A stretch of 8,609 nucleotides of DNA from MKUN01 sp964481425 (GTDB lineage Bacteria > Bacteroidota > Bacteroidia > Chitinophagales > Chitinophagaceae). Shown here one piece after another: positions 1 through 6,375 of this stretch. Where the stretch lies: contig CAYZTM010000057.1 in the NCBI GenBank assembly GCA_964481425.1, positions 1-8,609 on the forward strand. Direction: 5' to 3'. The notes below the pieces were generated by a model. The model did not search any database. It was not told the DNA's origin and saw only the letters and a program-made list of their open reading frames with translations. A program made the translations under genes and the position numbers. Position 1 is the stretch's first letter, and every line of letters starts with the position of its first letter.

Positions 1-70
1 CTAACCAACCCCTCGAACCCAAGACCCTCCCGCAAAAGGCGGGATGCTCTACCAACTGAGCTACGGAATC
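1..70 (-). pseudogene. tRNA-like sequence lacking its 3' half (copy 1)
   Basis: Read on the minus strand this starts GATTCCG-TA, a normal 7-base acceptor strand and linker. It continues with a D arm (GCTC, 8-base loop AGTTGGTA, GAGC) and an anticodon arm with a perfect 5-bp stem (TCCCG/CGGGA) around a 7-base loop CCTTTTG. The variable region GGGTC and the start of a T arm, TTGGG-TTCGAG, follow. The expected T-stem complement (CCCAA) and acceptor complement (CGGAATC) are absent and replaced by GGGTTGGTTAG. By geometry the anticodon would be TTT (Lys), but loop position 33 is C instead of the nearly invariant T, so I assign no amino acid. It is most likely a truncated tRNA pseudogene or a tRNA-derived small RNA. 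Confidence 0.6.
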
Positions 71-93
71 AATATTTTTTAAGAACTAAGTAA

Positions 94-162
94 CTAACCA
101 ACCCCTCGAACCCAAGACCCTCCCGCAAAAGGCGGGATGCTCTACCAAAGAGCTACGGAATC
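94..162 (-). pseudogene. tRNA-like sequence lacking its 3' half (copy 2)
   Basis: This is the second copy of the tRNA-like unit, with the same acceptor 5' strand, anticodon stem-loop and TTCGAG followed by the same GGGTTGGTTAG end. Its D-loop is shortened to 7 bases (TTTGGTA), while the 4-bp GCTC/GAGC stem survives. Like copy 1 it has no 3' strand able to pair with GATTCCG, so it cannot form a complete cloverleaf. It is the copy nearest the predicted promoter at 227-256 and would be transcribed first, after a leader of roughly 55 bases. Confidence 0.6.
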
Positions 163-544
163 TTTTAGGGGCGTCGAGAATAATTTAATGCTATATAAGA
201 GGCACTGTTTTATCCTAAACGGAGCGCAAAGATAGGAATATCCCTTTTTTTGCAAAAAGAATTCCTGTCTTTTTTTACACAATTAGCTAAAATGCTTTAC
301 TGTAAAGGGTTTTACAGAAATGCCAGTTTTTACAATGGGTGTATTTTATATAAATAAGCCACTTTCAGGTTCTGTAGGGCGTATAAGACGCCCGATAGGA
401 AATAGCTGCGTGAATATCCGCGCAATTTTATTGAGGAGTCGTTTCATGATATTTGATTTAGCAGTACAAAAATGCAGGGCTTTTATCAAATGTAACATGA
501 CAAGGGTCATATGGCCCTGGTGACATTAGTCAGGCTTCCCTGAC
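163..544. other. non-coding intergenic region
   Basis: No convincing gene lies here. The stretch 230-300 is AT-rich and contains the promoter candidate described separately. It also has an imperfect hairpin (AGGAAT 234-239 with ATTCCT 261-266, and CTTTTT 244-249 with AAAAAG 254-259) followed by seven T at 270-276. A second small inverted repeat, GGGCGT/ACGCCC around a 5-base loop, lies at 377-393 without a T run. The short plus-strand reading frame across 320-523 has no signal sequence, domain or upstream context, and I regard it as chance. Confidence 0.6.
227..256 (-). promoter_or_regulatory. candidate Bacteroidota-type promoter reading into the tRNA-like array
   Basis: On the minus strand TTTG (256-253) is followed after 18 bases by TATCTTTG (234-227). 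This matches the Bacteroidota primary-sigma form TTTG-N19-21-TAnnTTTG in every fixed base, with the spacing one base short. It points leftwards at the tRNA-like units, whose first base is at 162. The assignment rests on motif matching only. Confidence 0.45.
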
Positions 545-545
545 T
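528..545 (-). terminator. hairpin at the end of the receptor gene, possible terminator
   Basis: A perfect 7-bp inverted repeat, AGTCAGG/CCTGACT around a 4-base loop, overlaps the first base of the receptor stop codon (545-547). It stands where the minus-strand operon should end. There is no T tract after it on the minus strand, so it is not a classic intrinsic terminator. It could act as a weak terminator or a 3'-end stabiliser. Confidence 0.35.
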
Positions 546-2995
546 TAGAAATTAAACAACAGCTTTACATTAATAAGACGCGAGGTGAGGCGGTTGGGCA
601 CGGCAAATGTCTTACCGCTGCTTTGGTCCTGTATCCAGGTATAGGATAGCGTATTCTGGATACCAAGCAGGTTAAAGACCTCGAGGCTGGCCCAGATGCT
701 TTTTATGTTCTTAAAGAAGCTATGATAGGGATGTTCTTTACGTTCACCATCCAATAGCAGGGCAGAGAAGCCTATGTCCACGCGTTTGTAATCGGGCAGG
801 CGTAAGGTATCGGCATAGCGGGGGGCATTGGGCGGCCCCAGCGGCAGGCCGGTAGCATACATCATGTTGAGGTGTACCTTAAAGTTCTCATGCCGGGGTA
901 TATAATCTTCGAAATACATACCGATCATGAAGCGCTGGTCGGAGGGGCGGGGTATGAAGCCGGGGTTTACCGTAGCGCTATCATCCCCTTTTACGTTTTT
1001 ATAGACTATGTTGGAGTCTTTCAGGTACTCCGAGGTCTTTAATACACCAATACTGATCCACGAAGTGGCCCCTTTTACTATATCGCCGTACAGGCGCAGC
1101 TCGCCACCGTAGGCATATCCTGTTGCTTCGTTCTGGCCATAGTAGCGGATGCGCACATTGTCGAAAATGTAGGGCACCAGGTCCCAGAGATATTTATAAT
1201 AGATCTCGCTGGTAAACTTGAAGGGCCTGTCCAGTGCTTTGAAGTTGTAGTCCGTTCCTAACAATACATGATACGATTTCTGCGCTTTCAGGCCGGTATT
1301 CACATTGCCTTGCAGGTCGCGCATCTCGCGATAAAAGGGCGGTTGTACATATACCCCCGTCGCAAACCGGAATACCACATCGCTTTTCCATTTGGGTTTG
1401 TAGCCCAGTTGCAGGCGCGGGCTTGCTATGAATTCGTTGTTCAGGAAGTCGTAATTGAAACGGGCCCCTACGGACATGGTCAGGTCAAGCGAATCGTTGA
1501 AACGGAAATTATCCTGTACGAAACCACTGAGTATGGTATAGTTGAACTTTGCTGAGGAGTTATAGAAATACATCATCCTCAGTTCTGTGGTATCATATGG
1601 TTGTGTGAACCCTGCCGAGTCGCGCCGTTGCCATTCGTGCAGTTGGTCGGCTATATTGGTGATGTTCGCATCGGCGCCCCACTGTATGAAATGTTTGCCC
1701 GTGCTGTACGAACCACGATGTGCCAGGTTGCCCACATTTACTTTCAGGTAGTTACGGGCGTGGTCCTGTATTACTCCTGTGCCCAGGTAGGTCTTTATCT
1801 GGCCAAAGCTCTCTTTACCAAGGTCGGTCTCCAGCTCACCCAGCAGGTATTCTCCGCCAATATCGTAGGTCTCGTATTCATTGGTCTGGAAACCTGAGGC
1901 AAGGAACTTCAGCTTCAGGTTGTCATTGGGGCGGTAAGTAGTTGATATACCTGCGAAGCGGGAATCGAATTGGTCTATCTCGCTACCGTTGAAGAACACA
2001 CGCAGTTGGTAGGCTTTGTTGATGAGGCCAAAGCTGCTGGTAGCCTCTTCGGGTATAAAGTTGAAACGGTTACGGGCATAGTTGCCGATCGCTTCCATTT
2101 CCCATTTTTTGTTGAACCGGTAGTTGACAAGGGCCTGCACATCTGTAAAGGAGGGATTGTAGACGCCCTTGGTCGGTTGCGATTGCAGCAGGTACTGGTT
2201 GCTCTTTTGCCGTGCACCAAACAGGTAGGTCAGCTTCCCGTTATGCGAAGCCCCTTCCAGGTGCAGGCTGGCCCCCAGCAGGCTGGCCATGACCGAGCCT
2301 GCGAATTTTTTAGGATGCTTGTAGGTCACATCCAGCACGCTCGACATCTTATCGCCATACTTGGCCTGGAAACCGCCTACCGAAAAGTTTACATTCGATG
2401 CAAGATCGGCATTCACGAAGCTGAGGCCTTCCTGCTGGCCCGAGCGTACCAGGAAGGGGCGGTATATCTCGAAGTCGTTCACATACACAAGGTTTTCGTC
2501 ATAGTTACCGCCGCGCACATTGTATTGGGAGGTCAGCTCGTTGTTGCTTCCTACCAGGGTCTTTATTATTGCCTCTATGCCCCCGGTGGGTGAGGCCATT
2601 ACGTTCACCTTTGAGATATTCAGCGATTGTATGCCTGCTTCATACCGGTTGGCGTCGCTTACTACCACTTCTTTCAGTGTGTTGGCATCGCCTTTCAGTA
2701 CTACATCGGGCAGTTCCTGGTCTTGCTTGCTTGTTGTTATGTGGCGACGCTCGGTCTGGTACCCTACGTAGGAGAATACGATGCTAAGGTGCGCATCTGC
2801 GGGTACCTCGAGTGAATAATGCCCGTCCCGGTCGGTACTGGTGCCCATCGATGAGTTAGGCACTGCTACAGTGACCACATCCATGGGTTTACCGGTATTG
2901 TCTTTCACAACACCACTTACTTTCACCTTTTGGGCTACAGCTATAAATGAGCAAAAGACAAATGCGACAAGTAAGGCCGGTATTTTACGAAGCAT
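545..2995 (-). CDS. TonB-dependent outer-membrane receptor with carboxypeptidase-regulatory-like N-terminal domain
   Basis: This is a TonB-dependent transporter of 816 residues from the ATG at 2995. The reading frame extends three codons further to a TTG at 3004, but the ATG gives a clean signal peptide (Met-Leu-Arg-Lys, hydrophobic stretch, cleavage after AVAQ near residue 22). Residues about 24-105 form a carboxypeptidase-D-regulatory-like beta domain (VSGVVKDNTGKP, DRDGHYSL, SYVGYQ). Residues about 120-225 resemble the plug, with NVRGGNYDENLVYVND near 159-174. The remainder alternates aromatic-rich beta strands typical of the 22-strand barrel and ends in VKLLFNF, a Phe-terminated outer-membrane sorting signal. 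Receptors of this type take up substrates across the outer membrane using TonB/ExbBD energy. The substrate is not evident. No susD partner lies beside it, so a polysaccharide-utilisation locus is not supported. It starts 29 bases after the rpe stop, probably on the same transcript. Confidence 0.9.
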   Translation of the reverse strand: MLRKIPALLVAFVFCSFIAVAQKVKVSGVVKDNTGKPMDVVTVAVPNSSMGTSTDRDGHYSLEVPADAHLSIVFSYVGYQTERRHITTSKQDQELPDVVLKGDANTLKEVVVSDANRYEAGIQSLNISKVNVMASPTGGIEAIIKTLVGSNNELTSQYNVRGGNYDENLVYVNDFEIYRPFLVRSGQQEGLSFVNADLASNVNFSVGGFQAKYGDKMSSVLDVTYKHPKKFAGSVMASLLGASLHLEGASHNGKLTYLFGARQKSNQYLLQSQPTKGVYNPSFTDVQALVNYRFNKKWEMEAIGNYARNRFNFIPEEATSSFGLINKAYQLRVFFNGSEIDQFDSRFAGISTTYRPNDNLKLKFLASGFQTNEYETYDIGGEYLLGELETDLGKESFGQIKTYLGTGVIQDHARNYLKVNVGNLAHRGSYSTGKHFIQWGADANITNIADQLHEWQRRDSAGFTQPYDTTELRMMYFYNSSAKFNYTILSGFVQDNFRFNDSLDLTMSVGARFNYDFLNNEFIASPRLQLGYKPKWKSDVVFRFATGVYVQPPFYREMRDLQGNVNTGLKAQKSYHVLLGTDYNFKALDRPFKFTSEIYYKYLWDLVPYIFDNVRIRYYGQNEATGYAYGGELRLYGDIVKGATSWISIGVLKTSEYLKDSNIVYKNVKGDDSATVNPGFIPRPSDQRFMIGMYFEDYIPRHENFKVHLNMMYATGLPLGPPNAPRYADTLRLPDYKRVDIGFSALLLDGERKEHPYHSFFKNIKSIWASLEVFNLLGIQNTLSYTWIQDQSSGKTFAVPNRLTSRLINVKLLFNF

Positions 2996-3024
2996 ATACA
3001 CCAATAAACGCGGGTAAGTTACAT

Positions 3025-3678
3025 TTATTTTCCTATTGCCTTCAGCTTAGCAATGGTTTCAGTCGGGTTAGCTGAGCCAAATACAGTATTGCCAGCCACC
3101 AGCACATCTGCGCCTGCTTCCAGTATCGATGCTGCATTTTCCAGTGTTACGCCGCCGTCTATCTCTATCAGGGTACCGGCGCCTGCATTGGTGATCAGTT
3201 CCTTGGCCTCGCGTATCTTCTTGTACGTAAGTGGCAGGAATTTCTGCCCGCCGAACCCCGGGTTGATGCTCATTACAAGGAGCAGGTCTATCTCGCCTAT
3301 TATGTCCTGTACCATTTCCACGGGTGTGTGCGGGTTGATGGACAGGCCTGCCTTCATACCCAGCGCCTTAATGGAGGTGAGTGTACGGTGCAGGTGGTAG
3401 CCTGTCTCGTAGTGCACGGTCAGGTAATCTGCCCCTGCTTTCTTGAAATCTTCCAGGTAGCGCTCAGGCTCCTCTATCATCAGGTGCACATCAAAGGTCT
3501 TCTTTGCAGCCTTCTTCATCTGCGCAATGATGGGCATGCCATAGCTGATGTTGGGTACAAAGCGTCCGTCCATCACGTCGAGGTGAAACCAGTCTGCTTC
3601 ACTATTGTTTACCATTTCTATTTCCTGCTCCAGTTTCAGGAAGTTGGCTGAGAGCATGGAAGGGGCAATTATGGCCAT
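3025..3678 (-). CDS. rpe: ribulose-phosphate 3-epimerase
   Basis: The product is 217 residues, the usual length for this TIM-barrel enzyme, which interconverts D-ribulose 5-phosphate and D-xylulose 5-phosphate in the cytoplasmic pentose phosphate pathway. The family motifs appear in order: APSMLSANF (5-13), HLDVMDGRFVPN (32-43), DVHLMI (63-68), NPHTP (115-119), VMSINPGFGGQKF (135-147), IDGGV (173-177) and VAGNTVFG near the C-terminus. By family knowledge His32, Asp34, His65 and Asp174 are the metal ligands, with Asp34 and Asp174 as the acid/base pair; all are present. I chose the ATG at 3678 because MAIIAPSML begins exactly where the fold begins. The 40 codons open upstream overlap the neighbouring gene and look unrelated. 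It lies 14 bases after the stop of the secreted unknown and 29 bases before the receptor, so it is probably co-transcribed with both. Confidence 0.96.
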   Translation of the reverse strand: MAIIAPSMLSANFLKLEQEIEMVNNSEADWFHLDVMDGRFVPNISYGMPIIAQMKKAAKKTFDVHLMIEEPERYLEDFKKAGADYLTVHYETGYHLHRTLTSIKALGMKAGLSINPHTPVEMVQDIIGEIDLLLVMSINPGFGGQKFLPLTYKKIREAKELITNAGAGTLIEIDGGVTLENAASILEAGADVLVAGNTVFGSANPTETIAKLKAIGK

Positions 3679-3692
3679 ATGCTGTATCTTTT

Positions 3693-4250
3693 TTACTTTA
3701 TGTACACCAGCCGCTGCAATTCTTTCTTGCAGAGGTAGTTCAGATTTTTTCCCGATGGATGTCGCAGGCTGGTATTGTTGTAGTTGAACCTGAACCAATA
3801 CCTGCTTCCCCTGTTCAGGAGGTATTCATCAAACGGATTGTCTGCAAATTTAAACTCAAAATCGCTACCGGGCTTTATCAATACGAATGGCGGGTAGGTG
3901 AAGCGCTTCACAAACTGCAATTCCCGTATCACGCGTGCCCTTGAGCCATTAAAATTATTTACGGTGAAGCCGAATTTGGTCGAGTTGATCCAAACGGGTT
4001 CCTTGCAGCGGTTCTTTACGGTGAATATATAGGTGATATATGCATCTTCGCCAATGGTATCCTGGGCCTCGATCTTCATCAGCACACAATGGCAGGCGCC
4101 GGAATAGTCCCGGTCATCGTCTTTATCCTTTTTCTCGACCTTTTTCTTTTCGGTATGCCCTCTTCGTCTTTGGGCAAGCGACGGTACACTATAAGCGGTC
4201 AGGAGAAGTGCCAATAAGCAGAGGTAAGATATTTTGTAAGTAAGTTTCAA
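3693..4250 (-). CDS. secreted protein of unknown function with lysine/aspartate-rich linker
   Basis: I do not recognise this 185-residue protein. It starts at TTG (4250-4248). A stop codon lies immediately upstream in frame, and the first in-frame Met is far inside the domain, so TTG is the best start. Residues 1-27 are a signal peptide (basic start, LCLLALLL core, cleavage around SLA-Q). Residues 28-50 form a highly charged linker rich in Lys, Arg and Asp. Residues about 51-185 form a probably beta-rich domain (YITYIFTVKN, KFGFTVNNF, FEFKFADNPF, YWFRFNYNN). Four cysteines remain after processing (53, 55, 82, 174) and could form disulfides in the periplasm. It precedes rpe by 14 bases and follows the TPR lipoprotein after a 115-base gap. 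The translation start and the export call are reasonable; any function would be a guess. Confidence 0.75.
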   Translation of the reverse strand: MKLTYKISYLCLLALLLTAYSVPSLAQRRRGHTEKKKVEKKDKDDDRDYSGACHCVLMKIEAQDTIGEDAYITYIFTVKNRCKEPVWINSTKFGFTVNNFNGSRARVIRELQFVKRFTYPPFVLIKPGSDFEFKFADNPFDEYLLNRGSRYWFRFNYNNTSLRHPSGKNLNYLCKKELQRLVYIK

Positions 4251-4365
4251 TTAAGGCTGTTGTTATTGTGCGCACAGGATGCCACCAAGATACTTGAATC
4301 TATGCAAATAGTAATAATTACTTAACCTGTGGCCCTAAAGTGTGGGTACACTGTGCATAAACCGG

Positions 4366-5382
4366 CTATTTTGAGCCAAGCCGCTTGAGGGCTTCTTTAG
4401 CGTCTGTGTATTTGGGATTAAAGTCCAGTGCCTGCTTATAGTCACGAATAGCATCATCCTTTTTGCCCATCATTTCGCTGCACAGCCCGCGGTTATAATA
4501 GGCCCCGGTATTGGTCGGGTCGGTCTGTGTAACAATGTCGTACTGGCGCCATGCTTTCTCCAGCGAGTCCTGGTGCATCAGTATCCAGCCCATGTTAAAA
4601 TAGGCATCGGCATATTGGCTGTTGTGCAGTATGCAGTTCTTATACTCTTGCTTGGCATGTTCATAGTCCCCCTGGTCCTGGTAATACATACCCCGGTCAT
4701 ATAAGGGCGATACGTCCAGCGTATCGAGCCGGAAGGCATTATCATAGTATTGCAGTGCTACCGGGTCTCTTTTGGCACTATACAATATGCCCAGTTGTAT
4801 ATACGCATCCTTATACTGCGGGGAGACATTGATCACCGTCTGGAAGCTGGATATGGCCTTCGATGTGTCTTTAAGGTCTTTATATATCATCCCTTTCAGG
4901 AAGTAGGCCTCGGGGTTGTAGATGTCCTGCCTCAATACGGTATTGATCTCGGCAAATGCTTTGGGATAATCTTTTGTGAACAGGAACATCTTGGCGATCT
5001 TAAGGTGGGCCACCGGGTCTTCCGGATTAATGGATATGGCTTTTTGCAGCCATTTGGTCGATCCCGCAATGTCCTTATGCTCAAAGAGCAGGTCTCCGAT
5101 AGCGCTATAGTATTCAGCACGGCTTGAATCGAGCGAAATGGCTTTCCTGAAATCGTTTAGGGCCATCGTGTCCTGCGACATTTTATGCAGGGCCATACCT
5201 CGTTGATAATATAGCGCACCATTGGCAGGGTCGCTTTTTATTTGCGCACTAAGTTTCTTCAAAAGCGGGTCTTTATACAGTAAACCCTGCTCCTGCGCGT
5301 TTTTGTCTTTCCCGTTATGGCAGGCTGCGAATGCCCCTATTGCCAGCAAAAATGTGATATATTTTATCCATTTGCGCTTCAT
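4366..5382 (-). CDS. TPR-repeat lipoprotein
   Basis: The protein has 338 residues from the ATG at 5382; an adjacent ATG at 5385 adds one Met and is equally possible. The longer upstream frame is rejected because this start gives a standard lipoprotein signal: MKRK, a hydrophobic core, and GAFAAC with Cys21 as the lipidated residue. Residues about 55-325 contain eight consecutive 34-residue tetratricopeptide repeats, recognisable by recurring A/GxxYY, G-Y and DY/A-F positions and by ends such as SINPED, NVSPQY, QTDPTN and DFNPKY. A short capping helix ends in LKRLGSK. TPR superhelices bind protein partners, so an envelope-anchored scaffold role is likely, but the partner is unknown. A CAAACATA motif at 5387-5394 reads TATGTTTG on the minus strand, a perfect match to TAnnTTTG, one base upstream of the 5385 ATG. 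It would imply an almost leaderless mRNA and lacks a matching -33 box, so I treat it as weak. Confidence 0.88.
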   Translation of the reverse strand: MKRKWIKYITFLLAIGAFAACHNGKDKNAQEQGLLYKDPLLKKLSAQIKSDPANGALYYQRGMALHKMSQDTMALNDFRKAISLDSSRAEYYSAIGDLLFEHKDIAGSTKWLQKAISINPEDPVAHLKIAKMFLFTKDYPKAFAEINTVLRQDIYNPEAYFLKGMIYKDLKDTSKAISSFQTVINVSPQYKDAYIQLGILYSAKRDPVALQYYDNAFRLDTLDVSPLYDRGMYYQDQGDYEHAKQEYKNCILHNSQYADAYFNMGWILMHQDSLEKAWRQYDIVTQTDPTNTGAYYNRGLCSEMMGKKDDAIRDYKQALDFNPKYTDAKEALKRLGSK

Positions 5383-5503
5383 CATGCAAACATAGTTCAA
5401 ATGCCCCAATCCTTGCATTTAAAGCGAAATCGTTATATATTAGTGCCCCCGCACGCTTACAGCGTTTTGTTCGATCCGTATTGTTCATTTATAAACATAA
5501 ATT

Positions 5504-6223
5504 ATGAAATACTTGTCATTTATCCTGGTAATGGTGCTCGCAGGTCTTACTTCATTTGCACAGCCCTGCGCAAGCAAACATGCAGTTTTCAAAGTGCCCG
5601 AGGGCGTAACTCCTAAAGTGCTGGACAGGCTGGGTACCAGCCCTGAGTTCCCACCCCTGCAAAACCGTAATTCGGTTAAGGAGATATACCATAACCTAAA
5701 GGCTATGGGTGAGAGCAAAAGGTATAAGGATGCCATCAACTCGCTTTTCGAAGCTATGGGTTATGACGGCGTTCTGGACCCCCGTTTTACCCTCGACGAC
5801 GTAACACCCGGCAAAGTGCCTTTCGGCTCTATAGGTATGCTGGGCGATGCTGCGCACCATTACGAATATACCATTATGGTATTGCCGGGTGAGCAGATGA
5901 TCAAGAGCTGGCACATACGTTCCCGCAATGGTTGCGATATGTTCTTTATGTCGCGTTGCGGCAATGCCTTTTACATGACCTCTACATGTCCTGCCGGCAA
6001 CCCTGCTAACATTAAGGTAGTGGCCCGCTACAGGCACGAGGCTTGTAACTGCGGTGATGACCGTAATGATAACGAGGATACCGGCAATGGCTATCCTTTC
6101 CACTCAGAGATGAAGACCGAAACAAAGGTATTGGCTGATGAGCCTGCCGACCGTGCATCGGGTACACAGACCATCTATGTAGATGTGGACAAGGCTACCT
6201 TCCGGAAGCTGAACAACGAATAG
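5504..6223 (+). CDS. secreted Cys/His-containing protein of unknown function, paralogue A
   Basis: I do not recognise the family. The 239-residue product begins with a signal peptide (MKYLSFILVMVLAGLTSFAQ, cleavage after residue 19 or 20). A helical segment follows (YHNLKAMGESKRYKDAINS, 62-80), then a core with AMGYDGV (84-90), GMLGDAAHHYEY (111-122), SWHIR (135-139), FMSRCGNAFY (148-157) and ARYRHEACNC (174-183). It ends in a charged stretch and YVDVDKATFRKLNNE. His118, His119, His137, Cys152, His178, Cys181 and Cys183 or nearby Cys recur in the downstream paralogue at 6376, which suggests a metal site or disulfides; this is inference. The start ATG is preceded by ATAAATT with no Shine-Dalgarno, as with the neighbours. 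A strong terminator follows at 6245, so it is probably monocistronic. The divergent gene at 5382 leaves 121 bases for promoters. Confidence 0.85.
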   Translation: MKYLSFILVMVLAGLTSFAQPCASKHAVFKVPEGVTPKVLDRLGTSPEFPPLQNRNSVKEIYHNLKAMGESKRYKDAINSLFEAMGYDGVLDPRFTLDDVTPGKVPFGSIGMLGDAAHHYEYTIMVLPGEQMIKSWHIRSRNGCDMFFMSRCGNAFYMTSTCPAGNPANIKVVARYRHEACNCGDDRNDNEDTGNGYPFHSEMKTETKVLADEPADRASGTQTIYVDVDKATFRKLNNE

Positions 6224-6244
6224 CCGAAACATATTTAGAACATA

Positions 6245-6270
6245 AAAGCGGGGTGTAAACCCCGCTTTTT
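6245..6270 (+). terminator. intrinsic terminator after paralogue A
   Basis: AAAGCGGGG (6245-6253) pairs perfectly with CCCCGCTTT (6260-6268) around the 6-base loop TGTAAA, and the T run extends to 6270. It begins 22 bases after the stop codon. The A tract on the other side makes it partly bidirectional. Confidence 0.92.
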
Positions 6271-6330
6271 CAGTTATATACACATGGGTGCCGGCCCGGT
6301 GCATGATTACGTGGCACGTTTTTATTAGTG

Positions 6331-6345
6331 TCATTTTTAAAATGA
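6331..6345. promoter_or_regulatory. 15-base palindrome upstream of paralogue B
   Basis: TCATTTT/AAAATGA are perfect inverted arms around a single central T, 30 bases before the ATG at 6376. A related stretch, GACATTTTAAAAA at 6355-6367, repeats most of GTCATTTTTAAAA (6330-6342) 25 bases later. The arrangement could be an operator or a pair of regulator sites, but AT-rich palindromes also arise by chance. No convincing TTTG/TAnnTTTG promoter pair is visible in 6271-6375. Confidence 0.25.
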
Positions 6346-6375
6346 ATTGAAAACGACATTTTAAAAACCGTAATT

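Larger units (their letters stand above)
1..162 (-). repeat. tandem repeat of tRNA-like units, 93-base period
   Basis: Two near-identical units lie head to tail: bases 1-70 recur at 94-162. They are separated by an AT-rich spacer (71-93). The second copy differs by a short change in the D-loop region, one base shorter. The spacer ends in a TAACTAACCAACC-like stretch that continues directly into the second copy. The first copy begins at the very first base of the window, so the array may extend leftwards out of view. The copies are tRNA-derived (see the individual entries). Confidence 0.85.

Noticed and set aside
234..276. Imperfect hairpin followed by seven T on the plus strand, resembling an intrinsic terminator
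   Set aside because: No plus-strand gene lies upstream for it to terminate, its stem is almost entirely A/T, and it overlaps a better-supported minus-strand promoter.
320..523. Plus-strand reading frame of 67 codons in the intergenic region
   Set aside because: It has no signal sequence, domain or supporting context, and it lies in a region of small hairpins. Nothing separates it from a chance frame.
1970..2593. Plus-strand frame of 207 codons inside the receptor gene
   Set aside because: It is antisense to a clearly coding TonB-dependent receptor, and its translation shows no recognisable features.
545..2995. Possible polysaccharide-utilisation locus (SusC/SusD pair)
   Set aside because: The receptor is shorter than typical SusC. 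No SusD-like lipoprotein or carbohydrate-active enzyme is adjacent; the only lipoprotein nearby is a TPR protein two genes away.
3679..3798. 40-codon N-terminal extension of the rpe frame
   Set aside because: It overlaps the end of the upstream gene, and the conserved epimerase fold begins at the Met at 3678. The usual family length is met without it.
4251..4365. Promoter search between the TPR lipoprotein and the secreted unknown
   Set aside because: A CCAAGATA site (4285-4292) matches the -7 box on the minus strand with one mismatch. No TTTG lies at the right distance, and the small AGTGT/ACACT hairpin here has no T run, so neither is annotated.
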